Source of the DNA: CBDBEU01 sp965204565
Lineage (GTDB): Bacteria > Pseudomonadota > Alphaproteobacteria > Rhizobiales > TMED25
Assembly: GCA_965204565.1 (NCBI GenBank)
Contig: CBDBEU010000005.1
Location: forward strand, 1,736,001 to 1,800,000
Direction of reading: 5' to 3'
DNA length: 64,000 bases
This document shows, in pieces, positions 27,683-36,917 of this stretch. The position numbers and the translations under genes were made by a program. The stretch's first letter is position 1. Each line of letters begins with the position of its first letter. The notes below the pieces were generated by a model that saw only the letters and a list, made by a program, of their open reading frames with translations, was not told the origin of the DNA and searched no databases.

Positions 27683-28908
27683 TTGCGTTCAGGTGCGGCG
27701 TGCGGTTTTGTTGAAGGGATGAGCCGGCGCGAAGCAGCGGGATTGTTCGGGATCGATCGGCGCACGGTCGACAGGATGCTGCGGTATTCGGTGCCTCCCG
27801 GCGATCGGCGCAAGAAGCCGCCGGCGTGCCCGAAGCTCGATCCGTTTGTCGGCATCATCGACCGGATTCTCGAGGAAGACGGCCAGCGCCCGAACAAGCA
27901 GCGTCACACCTCGAAGCGGATATTCAAACGCCTGCGCGATGAGCACGGTTTTACCGGTGGCATCACGATTGTGAAGGATTATGTCTTTGCGGCGCGTCAG
28001 CGTCGGCGCGATATGTATGTGCCGCTGTGCCATGAGCCGGGTCATGCCCGGGTGGACTTCGGTGAGGCGCTTGCGGTGATCGCCGGTGTCGAACGCAGGA
28101 TCCACTTCTTGGCGATGGATGTGCCGCAGAGCGACGCCTGCTTCGTCAAGGCCTGTCCGGCCTCGACGACGGAAGCGTTCCGCGATGGCAATGTGTCGGC
28201 TTTTGCCTTCTTCAGTGGCGTGCCGCTATCGATCCTCCATGACAGCACCGGGATTGCCGTTGCCCACATTATGGGAGAGGGCCGCCGGCAGCGGACCCGG
28301 GTCTTCAGCGAACCGATCTCCCATTATCTGTTCGAGGATCGTTTTGGCCGTCCGGGCAAAGGCAATAACAAGGGCAGGGTCGAGAGATCGGTTGGCGATG
28401 CCCGTCGCAACTACATGGTGCGGCTGCCTCGGTTTGAGAGCTTTGAGGCGTTCAATGCCCGGCTCGAAGCACAGTGCCGGCACCGGATGCAGGACAGACT
28501 GCGTGGTTACCTGGAAACGATCGGCAAGCGGCCGGAGCAGGATCCTGCCCGTTTCCGGGATCTGCCGGCTGGTCCTGCGATGCCTGCGACAAGCGCACCG
28601 CCCGGGTGAGTTCTCCGTCGCCGGTTCGCTACCGCGGCAATGACTACCCGGTTCCGACAGCCTGCGGGCACCGCGAGGTTCCGGTCCGCGGCTATGTCCA
28701 TGAGGTGGCGATCTCCGGCGGTGCCGAGGTCATCGCCCGCCATCGCCGGTCTTGCGAGAGGGAAGACTTCGCCTTCGACCCGCTGCACTCCCCGGCGCTC
28801 ATCGAGCATAAGATCAATGCTCCGGACCAGGCTGCCCCACTGACCGGCCGGGAACGACCCGATACCTTTGCCGCATTGCCGCGCCGGCCGGTGGACGCTC
28901 ATGAGTGA
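27683..28908 (+). pseudogene. IS21 transposase IstA, frameshifted and shortened
   Basis: The first frame (27683-28609) has the HTH-like SRREAAGLFGIDRRTVDRML, then the DDE-domain text HARVDFGEALAVIAGVERRI with the first Asp and GRPGKGNNKGRVERSVG. Near 28580 the coding text moves to another frame: CDACDKRTARVSS, then VRYRGNDYPVPTACGHREV and VHEVAISGGAEVIARHRRS. It ends early at DTFAALPRRPVDAHE (TGA 28906-28908), about 100 residues short of a normal IstA C-terminus. The stop overlaps the istB ATG. Confidence 0.8.
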
Positions 28909-29540
28909 CACGCCGCAGCTCCTGCTTCTGCTTGCCCATCGTCTGAAGATCCTGAAGCTGCCGATGTTCCTGCGCGACGACGACAAGGTCGCCAGGCAAT
29001 GCGCTGCCGAGGGGATCGATCATACCCGTTATCCCCTGCGCCTTGCAGAGCTGGAGCCGATCGACCGGGAACGGCGCATGGTCGAACGGCGGATCGAGGT
29101 GGCCCGCTTCCCGACAACCGAAAACCTCGGCGGCTTCGACTTCAAAGCCATCCCGTCGTTGAACGAGATGATGGTTCCGGAACCGGCACGGTGCGACGAC
29201 ATCACCCGCAATGAGAACATCATCGCTGTCGGCAACTCGGGAACCGGCAAGACCCACATCGCGCTCGGGCCGGCATCGGCGGCCTGCCGGAAGGGCCTCA
29301 CCGTCGGCTTCATCACCGCATCAGCCCTGGTCCGTGAACTGCCGGAAGCCCGCGACGAGAAGCGGCTTCTGCGTCTGCTTGAAGCAGCTCACCGAATACC
29401 GGCTGCCGATCATCGATGAACCGGGATATGTGCCCCTGTCGCCGACCGGCGCGCCGCTCGACCGGCTCACCCGTCATGCCCACATTCCGGAGATGAATGG
29501 CGAGAGCTTCCGCCTCAAACAAGGCCGCTGCGGCACCACA
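28901..29540 (+). pseudogene. IS21 helper ATPase IstB, frameshifted
   Basis: It starts ATG 28901 with MSDTPQLLLLLAHRLKILKL. Walker A is AVGNSGTGKTHIALG. Near 29385 the frame shifts; the correct text continues in another frame as QLTEYRLPIIDEPGYVPLSP (Walker B) and then RLTRHAHIPEMNGESFRLKQ, the normal C-terminal region. In the first frame it runs into a stop at 29417-29419. IstB loads and regulates IstA; this copy cannot make a full-length protein without frameshifting. Confidence 0.8.
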
Positions 29541-29549
29541 AGACGCCAA

Positions 29550-30353
29550 GATCGAACTCCCGCAAGTCAGCCAAGGCTCCAAAGCCTGTTCCGCCTGGTG
29601 GTGGACGTTTGCTCCGGCCAACTGGTGGAGTTTTGGTCCGGCGTTAACAGATGCCGGTACGCTGTAGCGGTTGCGTTCGAAGTCCACGAGGCAGGTCGGC
29701 GATACCCGCCTGGTGTGCTCCACCATGCCGGAGCCGATCCGGTCGACAGCAGTCTTCATATTGTCGAACACCCCGGCGCCGGGGCACGCCGCCCGGCGCC
29801 CGGAACGCCCGGGTCGGGGCATCGAACAGCATCTCATGGGGCCGGAGCAGATAAGCACGTACGATGAATGCCCGGCTATGCGATAGCCTGGTATGGGCCA
29901 CCTGCAGCTTGACCCGTTCGCCGCCCGGGATCGCCCGATCCTCGCTCCGGTCGAACCGGAACGCCTCGCCAGGCGCAAAGACCGGCGGCACGAAGGTGCC
30001 GCGCCCACCGGTCTGCTGCTCGTTTGCCGCTCGGCCTTCCACTTGCGCGCAAAGGCCGCAACCCGGCCATGGGACACGTCAAAGCCCAGGGCGACAAGGT
30101 CGGCATGCATCTGCCTGACTGTACACCGCCGCTTGCGCGACCTGCCCGCCTCGATCCGAAGCCGGGTGGTCGACTTGTCCGCATACGGGGCCGGCTTGCT
30201 CGCCCGATCGGGAACCTTGAACTTCGGTTCTACAGTGCCGGACCGCAGGGACTTGCGGATCGTGTTGCGCGACAGTCCGGTGCGCCGCACCATCTCCGGG
30301 ATCGGCTTTCAATCGCGGAAATGCCGGCGCCGGATTACACTCTGTAAATCCAT
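29550..30353 (-). pseudogene. Second IS21-family IstA, opposite orientation, degenerate
   Basis: On the minus strand the start is ATG at 30351-30353, reading MDLQSVIRRRHFRD, then TGA at 30309-30311 where the family has Trp, then KPIPEMVRRTGLSRNTIRKS, KFKVPDRASKPAPYADK and QMHADLVALGFDVSHGRVAA. At least two frameshifts follow (to FRFDRSEDRAIPGGERVKLQ, then VDFERNRYSVPAS). No istB is seen for this element; it is cut off where it meets element 1 near 29.55 kb. Confidence 0.75.
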
Positions 30354-30525
30354 GTCGATCACTCCATAATCCCCCGACTCCAAAGCCGGGGAAGAGGTCG
30401 GAACACGGGTCGCTTCCCAGTGGAATTTATCACCCGCCCGCGTCAGCTCTAACTGAAAATCAAAAGCGAGATCATTTGGACTAGATTTTGATAGTTTTTT
30501 GCGATTTTCTTATGATACGCCATTT

Positions 30526-30570
30526 TTCGGGACGAGGGGGTCGCAGGTTCAAACCCTGCCACTCCGACCA
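30526..30570 (+). tRNA. 3' half of tRNA-Pro(CGG); 5' half absent
   Basis: The 45 bases contain an anticodon loop TTCGGGA with anticodon CGG, the 3' anticodon-stem strand CGAGG, a variable region, the T arm GCAGG-TTCAAAC-CCTGC, the 3' acceptor strand CACTCCG, discriminator A and an encoded CCA ending at 30570. This matches the 3' half of alphaproteobacterial tRNA-Pro(CGG) as I know it. The D arm and the 5' acceptor strand (expected CGGAGTG) are missing; AT-rich DNA (30435-30525) stands in their place. It cannot make a tRNA. tRNA 3' halves like this are the usual duplicated att core left by tRNA-targeting integrases, or result from a deletion. Confidence 0.8.
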
Positions 30571-30669
30571 TCGATCCAAGGCTTTGGCCGCGATCATTCA
30601 AAGAGTCAGATCCGGCAATCATCAAGCCTGCTCATACCGCCCGTCGGGCGGACTTGGCCGGGGTGAGCG

Positions 30670-31578
30670 ATGAGCCAGGACCTTCCCTTCAACTTGCATC
30701 ACCGGCTGACGCCGGGCGTGGTCGAGCAGGTGGCCCCGAATGTGCGCCGCTTCACCGCCGACAATCCGGGCCCGCACACCTTCACCGGCACCAACAGCTA
30801 CATTATCGGTGAGGGTCGTGTGGCGGTGATCGATCCGGGACCTGAAGACGACGCACATCTGGCAACACTCATCGAAGCGCTACAGGATGAGACGGTCACG
30901 CATATCGTGGTGACCCACACCCATCGCGACCACTCGCCACTGACGCGGCCATTGAGCGCCCATACCGGCGCCCCGGTGGTGGGCTTTGCAGGCGATGTCA
31001 GGCCGGCAGATCATCAGGGCCAGGGCATCGAGGCCGGCGGCGATCAGGATTTTGCACCCGATTTCACGCTTGCACATGGCCATGCACTTGAAGGGCCCGG
31101 CTGGCGGCTTGAAGCGCTACACACGCCGGGTCATGCGGCCAACCATCTGTGCTTTTGTCTTGCCGGAACCGGGGTCTTGTTTTCCGGCGATCATGTCATG
31201 GGCTGGTCGACCACCATGGTGGCGCCGCCGGACGGCGACATGGCGGCCTATTTAGCTTCGCTGGCGCTTTTGCGCGCACGCGACGATGCGGTCTATCTGC
31301 CGGGCCATGGCGGCAAAATCGAAACACCTTCGGACTATGTGCGGGCGCTGAGCCGACACCGCGAAGCGCGCGAGGCGTCGATCCACGCGGCACTTGGAAA
31401 AGTGCCTGTGAGCGCCAGCGACATCGCGCTCAGGATTTATGAGGGGCTGGAGCCGTGGCTGCACCGCTCGGCAGCACTGACGACGCAGGCGCACCTCATT
31501 CATCTGGCAGGCAAGGGCAAGGCGGAAATGTCCGCCCCGGCGGGCGTCGATACAAAGTTCTGGCTGGCGCGCAACTAG
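30670..31578 (+). CDS. MBL-fold metallo-hydrolase (LACTB2-like)
   Basis: A 302-residue metallo-beta-lactamase-fold protein. The metal site is clear: VVTHTHRDHSPL (HxHxDH), then ALHTPGHAANHLCF and VLFSGDHVMGW. The N-terminal NPGPHTFTGTNSYIIGEGRV and the C-terminal helical part with AHLIHLAGKGKA match the LACTB2-like group, whose animal member is an RNA endonuclease; bacterial members are mostly uncharacterised. A short perfect hairpin (CCGCCC-GTC-GGGCGG, 30637-30651) lies just before the start, which is at 30670 after GGGGTGAGCG. It is the first intact gene after the tRNA fragment. Confidence 0.85.
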   Translation: MSQDLPFNLHHRLTPGVVEQVAPNVRRFTADNPGPHTFTGTNSYIIGEGRVAVIDPGPEDDAHLATLIEALQDETVTHIVVTHTHRDHSPLTRPLSAHTGAPVVGFAGDVRPADHQGQGIEAGGDQDFAPDFTLAHGHALEGPGWRLEALHTPGHAANHLCFCLAGTGVLFSGDHVMGWSTTMVAPPDGDMAAYLASLALLRARDDAVYLPGHGGKIETPSDYVRALSRHREAREASIHAALGKVPVSASDIALRIYEGLEPWLHRSAALTTQAHLIHLAGKGKAEMSAPAGVDTKFWLARN

Positions 31579-31582
31579 AAAT

Positions 31583-32063
31583 TCACCCCAGATTGCCGGC
31601 GGCGACAAATTCCTCAAAGCCGCCCAAGCAGCTGGTCCAGCCCTCATTGTGCAGGTGTGTCATATCTTCGGTCTTGAAGGTCGCTTGGTGAAAGCGCGTC
31701 AAGGTGCCGCCGGGGGCTTGCTCGAATTCCACCGTTACCATGCTTTCATGGCCGCGCTCGTCGTCATTGTCCCAAGCCCAAGTGAACACCAGCCGGTGCG
31801 GCGGCACGATTTCGCGATAAAGGCCGCTCACCCGGTGCTCGCTGCCATCGGGCGGGCGCATCAGGGTCATCCACTGGCCGCCCTCGCGCAGATCGATCGA
31901 GACTTCGGGAATGGTGTGCTCCTTCGGCCCCCCACCAGCGGGCCAGCACCTGCGGGTCGGTCCAAGCATAGAACACGCGCTCGGGCGGGGTTGCGAACAC
32001 GTGCTCATATTCAAGTTCACGGGCACCAGGTGCTGCCTCATCATGCTGCTCAATGTCACTCAT
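31583..32063 (-). pseudogene. SRPBCC/AHSA1-like protein with one frameshift
   Basis: The N-terminal frame, from ATG at 32063, reads ELEYEHVFATPPERVFYAWT and DPQVLARWWG. The rest lies in another frame: PKEHTIPEVSIDLREGGQWM, RLVFTWAWDN and HLHNEGWTSCLGGFEEFVA, which is typical of AHSA1-like SRPBCC proteins. The join is a run of six C on the plus strand (31928-31933); five would restore one frame. The ATG overlaps the ArsR stop by 8 bases. Such pairs often act as a repressor and its regulated partner. This is either a real lesion or a homopolymer sequencing error. Confidence 0.7.
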
Positions 32064-32392
32064 CACTTGCCCCTTTGCTCTGATCGGCCTGCGCGGCGAA
32101 TTCGGCATCAAGCCGGCCAAAACTCTCCTCCCAGAAGCGCTTCAGATTCTCCAGCCCGCCCGCAGCTTGCTGAAGCTGGCCTGGCTCAAGGCTGATCATG
32201 CGGTGCTGACCCATGACCAAGCCCGCGCGCTCGAGAACCTTGAGATGGTGCGATACCGCCGGCGCGGTAAGCTCCAGCGGTTGGGGACAGCTCGCCCACC
32301 GTGGCGGTGCCATGGGTCAATTGCGTCAGAATGGCGCGGCGCGACGGATCGGACATGGCCTGAAAGGTCGAAGACAATTGGTCGTGCATCAT
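32056..32392 (-). pseudogene. ArsR-family winged-helix regulator with one frameshift
   Basis: It begins MMHDQLSSTFQAMSDPSRRA, then ILTQLTHGTATVGELS, and continues after a shift with PLELTAPAVSHHLKVLERAG and LVMGQHRMISLEPGQL, the HTH and wing of ArsR-type regulators that lack obvious metal-binding cysteines. The shift is at a run of four G on the plus strand (32283-32286); three would join the frames as ELS-QPLELT. It ends at 32056, overlapping the SRPBCC start. Both genes of this pair carry a one-base homopolymer change, which makes a shared sequencing cause worth testing. Confidence 0.7.
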
Positions 32393-32462
32393 CCCCTCGT
32401 TATGGAAGTCTTTTAATTAAACGATAGGGGAAATAAAGGCAAGGCTCATCGGCCGCCGCGCT

Positions 32463-33254
32463 TCATTCGTCGGAGAACTGCTCGATCAGGTTCAGCACCT
32501 GGCGAATGCGCTCGGCGTTGCGTCCAAGATCGCTGCGTCCGAAACGCGAAACCGAGCGAACATCGAACCTTGTGCGGCCATTGTCCGGGCGCACGCGAAT
32601 GATCACATCGTCGTCAAATCTGACGATGTCGGTATGGGCGATGGCTTCGATCTGGCCTTCAGCATCGGGCAGAGGCGGCTTGAGGCTGGCGGTGATCTGC
32701 CAGCCGAGCTCGACCGCCGCGCGCATGGCGAACTCAAACCCCTCCTCGGGCTGCATCTCCAGCACCAGTGACGCGATGTCGGGATAGAAGGTGCGCTGGG
32801 CTTGGGCGGCCGGTCCGTCCGGTTTGCCCGGTGTTATCACATTGGCCCAATCGGGGCGGCCCAGAAGTGCAACGCTGAATCGCGGCGGGTCGCCGAGATC
32901 AGTGGACAGATCATGGATCGCCGGCATGGCAAGACCCGGCACCAGCGTCACGCCGGTTGGCCCCAGAACCAACAGCGAAAGGACTGTCGCGAAAAATCCG
33001 TAGCGAAAGCCGCGCAGCACGTGCATCCAGGTCACCACCATGGCGTAGATGCCAAGGCACAGAGACAGGAAGGCAAGCGACAGACCACCGCAAAGCAGCG
33101 CAAATGCCGCCGGTGTTTCGATCACCGAATATCGGCGCAACACCACCCCATAAAGGGTGACCAGCGCGCCCAGAATCGCCACACGCAAAGACCAGCGTGC
33201 CAGTGGTGACCAACGTTCGCGCGCCCTTCTTTCCACCTTGTTTTCCCGCCGCAA
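32463..33254 (-). CDS. DUF1499 family membrane protein
   Basis: A 263-residue protein with about three membrane segments in the first half (including LRVAILGALVTLYGVVL and YGFFATVLSLLVLGPTGVTL), followed by the DUF1499 domain. That domain is recognised by NGRTRFDVRSVSRFGRSDLG and the closing ERIRQVLNLIEQF, with TDIVRFDDDVIIRVRPD before it. The function of DUF1499 is unknown. The start at 33254 gives a very basic N-terminus (MRRENKVERRARERW). Its promoter should lie in 33255-33470, where I see no other gene. Confidence 0.82.
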   Translation of the reverse strand: MRRENKVERRARERWSPLARWSLRVAILGALVTLYGVVLRRYSVIETPAAFALLCGGLSLAFLSLCLGIYAMVVTWMHVLRGFRYGFFATVLSLLVLGPTGVTLVPGLAMPAIHDLSTDLGDPPRFSVALLGRPDWANVITPGKPDGPAAQAQRTFYPDIASLVLEMQPEEGFEFAMRAAVELGWQITASLKPPLPDAEGQIEAIAHTDIVRFDDDVIIRVRPDNGRTRFDVRSVSRFGRSDLGRNAERIRQVLNLIEQFSDE

Positions 33255-33469
33255 GCCAAGCGGCCGGTCATTGGGCCGCGCTCTGCCTGTTGCCCATCTC
33301 CGGCAAGCTCCTGTGCGATGTCAAGAATGGGCGATCAATTCCGTGTGCGGAAGCCCTTACCCCACATTCCCCAGGTAACGTGACGTTTGCGCCTCCGACA
33401 GCCGGTAACATGTCATATTTCAGCATGTTGTGCGGGCTGTAGGGTGCAGGCGAAACGGGTGATATCAGG

Positions 33470-34968
33470 CTCGGTTTCGACAGTCGGGTGCGGTTGGCGG
33501 GTGCGGCTGGAATTCCATGGCTCGAAGATCGGTTCCGACGGTGACCCGTTGCCGTTCCGGGAGCTGGACGAGACCCCGGGATTGCACGATATTGCCGGCG
33601 GTCCTCTCGGAGATCCGCGAACCGTCCACAACCGTCTGCATTCCGCGGTCGGGCTTTTGCGCCAGTCGGGCTTCGGACGATCGGCCGGATATGATGATGT
33701 GAATGACGCGGACCGTCCGGCGCTCGATCCGGTGATGCGGCAGGTGGTCGGAGGGCGTGGCGTTGATGCCGAGGCTGCGTCTGCCGGCCGGATGGGTCGG
33801 TTCGAGACCGAGGTGTCGGCGGCCGCCGACAATCGCGGTGCGCCGGCGGACGTATCCGGTCAATGGATTGATCGGGCTCACGCCGCGATGGCGCCCGAAT
33901 GGATCACACCGGACATGGGCGGTTCGGTCGGCCCGCCCCATGGCGCGCAGACCCATGGCGCGCAGGAGGACACCGCCCGGAACGGGCATTTTGGCTGCAT
34001 GTGCCGTCCCCTTGTTCGTCATTAACCGGTTTGGCCGCCTCGAACGTCGTTCATTGCGCCCCGGCAATGTTCACAGCGCCGATGGCCGGGAAAATGTGCT
34101 CAAGCCGGTGTTGGCGCGATATGCGGATCGTGAGCCGATGCGGTTCTTCCGGGCCGATGCCGCTTTTGCCGTCCCGGAGCTCTACAAGACGCCGGAGGCG
34201 GAAGGCTGTTCCTGCGCCGTCCGGCCTGGGAAGACCGCTGTTCCGGAAAGCAGGATTGCGCCTGTGCTCAAGCGCCCCGCGGGTCGCCCGCCGACCCATA
34301 TGCGGCGCATCTGCGGCGACTTCGCGTATCAGGCCGCGTCACGGGACAAACCGTCATGGGACAAACCATGGCGGGGCGTCGCCGAGGTCGAGCGGCATCG
34401 GGGTGACTTGTTCCCGAAGATCGGCTTCCCAAAGATAGGCTTCGTGGTCACCAAGCTGCCGATAGAGCCGGACCGGATCATTCGGTTCTACAACCAGCGC
34501 GGCACCGCCTAACAGCATGTCGAGAAAGGCAGGCAGGCGATCGATCGGACGCGTCTTTCCTGCAAGGGCATGGCATGGAACGAGGTGCGACTTCAACTTC
34601 ATGCATTGGCCTGCAATCCCGGTGTCTTCCTGCAGGGCGCCGATCTGCCGGAGGAGATGGCCGACCGGTCGCCGACCGGCCTGCGGACCTGCCTCATCAG
34701 GATCGGAGCGCGGGTCGTCCGCCACGCCCGGGCCGTCACGTTCCAACCGGCCGAGGCGGTTGTCGGCGATCAAACCCGGGGGGAAGCGGCTCGACGGGTC
34801 TGACCCGACGGGTACCGGTCAGACCGAATTCCAATTCAAGCCCGTTGCAGCAGCCATAAATCGCGCCCGGTTCACGAACCACGGCACGGCCCGCCCAAGA
34901 GGATTGATCCGTACGCAAAACAGCGTCAGCATGATCGAAACGGCGTTCTAATTGGGGAATGTCGGTTT
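33470..34968 (+). mobile_element. Degenerate IS1380-family element, copy 2
   Basis: On the plus strand, in several frames: VRLEFHGSKIGSDGDPLPFR, VMRQVVGGRGVDAEAASAGR, DVSGQWIDRAHAAM, then VINRFGRLERRSLRPGNVHS, FRADAAFAVPELYKTPEAEG and RFYNQRGTA followed by a stop. These are the standard IS1380 transposase blocks. Frameshifts and stops separate them. The right end (GGGGAATGTCGG, about 34955-34968) is the inverse of the ACCGACATTC end of copy 1. The left end was not resolved. The aminotransferase begins 55 bases past the right end. Confidence 0.75.
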
Positions 34969-35022
34969 ACAATACCCAGGCCCAAGGCTCGAGTAGGCCA
35001 AACCGCTCAAGGAGAAAGCTCC

Positions 35023-36408
35023 ATGGCCCGCCTCAGCAACATGGCCGTCCGCGATGTCGAGACGGTGGTTCATCCCTACACAAATCTTGCGCAGATTCGC
35101 GACACAGGACCCTTGGTGATCGAGCGCGCCAAGGGCATTCATATCTGGGACAATGACGGCAACCGGCTGATCGAGGGGCTTGCCGGGCTGTGGTGCACTT
35201 CGCTTGGCTATGGTAATCCCGAACTGATCGAGGCGGCGTGGCTTCAGATGGAAACCCTGTCGTTTTCGCATGTGTTTGGCGGCAAGTCGCACGAACCGGC
35301 GGTGGCGTTGGCGGAAAAGATCAAGGAGATCTCGCCGGCGCCGACCTCCAAGGTGCTGTTTTCATCTTCCGGCTCGGAAGCCAATGACGCCCAGGTCAAA
35401 CTTGCCTGGTATTACAACAATGCCATCGGGCGGCCGGAAAAGAAGAAGATCATCTCGCGCCATGGCGGCTATCACGGCGTCACAGTCGCGGCAGCGAGCC
35501 TGACCGGACTTCCCGCTGTACATACCGATTTCGATCTGCCGATTGCCAGCATCGTGCACACCGACAACCCGCACTACTACCGCTTTGCCGAAGACGGCGA
35601 GAGCGAGGAGGCCTTTGCCACCCGCATGGCCGCCTCACTGGAGAGCCTGATCGAGCGCGAGGGTCCGGAAACAGTGGCAGCCTTTATCGCCGAGCCGGTA
35701 ATGGGGGCTGGCGGGGTGATCGTTCCGCCCAAGGACTATTATGCAAAAGTGCAGGCGGTTCTGTCGCGCCACGACATCGCCTTTATCGATGACGAGGTGA
35801 TTTGCGGATTTGGCCGGCTTGGCACGCTGTTTGGCGCCGAAGCGATGGGCATCAAGCCCGACACGGTGTCGATGGCCAAGGCGCTGACCTCGGCCTATCT
35901 GCCGCTTTCGGCGGTCACCGTGCCCGAGTCAGTCTATCAGGCGATGGTCGATGAAAGCCGCAAGATCGGAACCTTTGGCCATGGCCACACCTATGCCGGC
36001 CATCCGGTGAGCTCAGCGGTGGCGCTGAAGGTGATCGAGATCTATGAGCGCGACAATATCGTCGACCATGTCGCGGCAGTGGCCCCCGGCTTTGCCGCCC
36101 GCATCGCGGCGTTTGATGACCATCCGCTGGTTGGCCACACGCGCTCAATGGGGCTGATAGCCGGTATCGAGCTGGTTGCCGACAAGACGACAAAGCGCAG
36201 CTTCGATGCCAAGACCGAAATAGCACCCAAGGTTGTGCAACTAGCGCAGGAGGAAGGCCTGATCATGCGTAATCTGCCGGGCGATGCGGTGGCGCTGTGC
36301 CCGCCACTGATCATCACCGAGGACGAGATCGGGCAAATGTGTGATTGCCTCGCCCGCGCGCTTGACCGGGCCGAGGAGTGGGTGCGCAAGGAGAACCTAC
36401 GTGGCTGA
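35023..36408 (+). CDS. Class III aminotransferase (omega-transaminase type)
   Basis: A 461-residue PLP enzyme. Signature pieces: GLWCTSLGYGNPELIEAA near the N-terminus, VLFSSSGSEANDAQVKLAWY for the cofactor phosphate, FIDDEVICGFGRLGTLFG with the PLP-nitrogen Asp, SMAKALTSAYLPLSAV with the Schiff-base Lys, and FGHGHTYAGHPVSSAVALK. Members move amino groups between omega-amino acids or amines and pyruvate or 2-oxoglutarate. The start has a good Shine-Dalgarno (AAGGAG, 8 bases before ATG). The gene is free-standing behind an IS1380 remnant, whose end may affect its promoter. Confidence 0.9.
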   Translation: MARLSNMAVRDVETVVHPYTNLAQIRDTGPLVIERAKGIHIWDNDGNRLIEGLAGLWCTSLGYGNPELIEAAWLQMETLSFSHVFGGKSHEPAVALAEKIKEISPAPTSKVLFSSSGSEANDAQVKLAWYYNNAIGRPEKKKIISRHGGYHGVTVAAASLTGLPAVHTDFDLPIASIVHTDNPHYYRFAEDGESEEAFATRMAASLESLIEREGPETVAAFIAEPVMGAGGVIVPPKDYYAKVQAVLSRHDIAFIDDEVICGFGRLGTLFGAEAMGIKPDTVSMAKALTSAYLPLSAVTVPESVYQAMVDESRKIGTFGHGHTYAGHPVSSAVALKVIEIYERDNIVDHVAAVAPGFAARIAAFDDHPLVGHTRSMGLIAGIELVADKTTKRSFDAKTEIAPKVVQLAQEEGLIMRNLPGDAVALCPPLIITEDEIGQMCDCLARALDRAEEWVRKENLRG

Positions 36409-36429
36409 TCCGGGGCAGGTTCTCATTGC

Positions 36430-36900
36430 GCATTGCCCTTGGCCCTGATGGTGGCGGCAGAACGAAGGCAACGGTTTGCAGCCGCCTGCCGGCCTCGCCA
36501 TTGGCCGGGGCGAGGTGCACGACATTGACGATCATCTGCGGCGTGCGCCCGCTCCAACCCGCCGCACTCAGCTCACCGGGCGTGAATGTATCATCGCGCG
36601 CGCCATCAGCCGTGTCAGCTCGGCGCGGATTTTAGCGGTAGGAACAGCGCTGGGAAGAAACAGCGTGCAGGCATGGCTGGTGGCTTGAGCGAATGCGGAA
36701 ATCTTGGCGATGAACAGATCATCCGGCCTTGATGTTGTGGTGGTGAGAACGAATTCGTGGCTGAACTCGTTGAAACGCTAGGCTCTCAGCTGCTTGGGCG
36801 CCACGGCGGGGTCCGTCCTGAGCCGTGGCACCGTGCCAGCCAGACAGGCGATCGCCAGCGCGCAGGCGCAAAACAACTGCCCCCCATCAAGCCTGACCGG
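36430..36900 (-). other. Possible remnant of an unrecognised gene
   Basis: Between the aminotransferase and the SDR gene (36409-36917) there is no intact gene. Minus-strand text in shifting frames looks protein-like: a possible signal segment LFCACALAIACLAGTVP, then SHEFVLTTTTSRPDDLFIAK, SHACTLFLPSAVPTAKIR, and after a frameshift near 36610 TPGELSAAGWSGRTPQMIV and NVVHLAPANGEAGRRLQ. I recognise no family. It could be a decayed exported protein or chance. Confidence 0.25.
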
Positions 36901-36917
36901 TCCCGCACAGTCCGGGC

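Larger units (their letters stand above)
27600..29560 (+). mobile_element. Degenerate IS21-family element 1 (istA-istB)
   Basis: The element carries istA and istB in tandem. Near its ends are related sequences, GGCCGGAGTGATATTCCACC at 27612 and, inverted, GGTGGAGTTTTGGTCCGG near 29625, like the multiple terminal repeats of IS21. Exact ends are not resolved. Both genes are damaged. Its right side abuts a second, oppositely oriented IS21. It disrupted the flippase-like gene at 27.57 kb. Confidence 0.75.

Noticed and set aside
30637..30651. Perfect hairpin CCGCCC-GTC-GGGCGG before the MBL gene considered as a terminator
   Set aside because: No T run follows on either strand; it may affect translation of the MBL gene but there is no further support.
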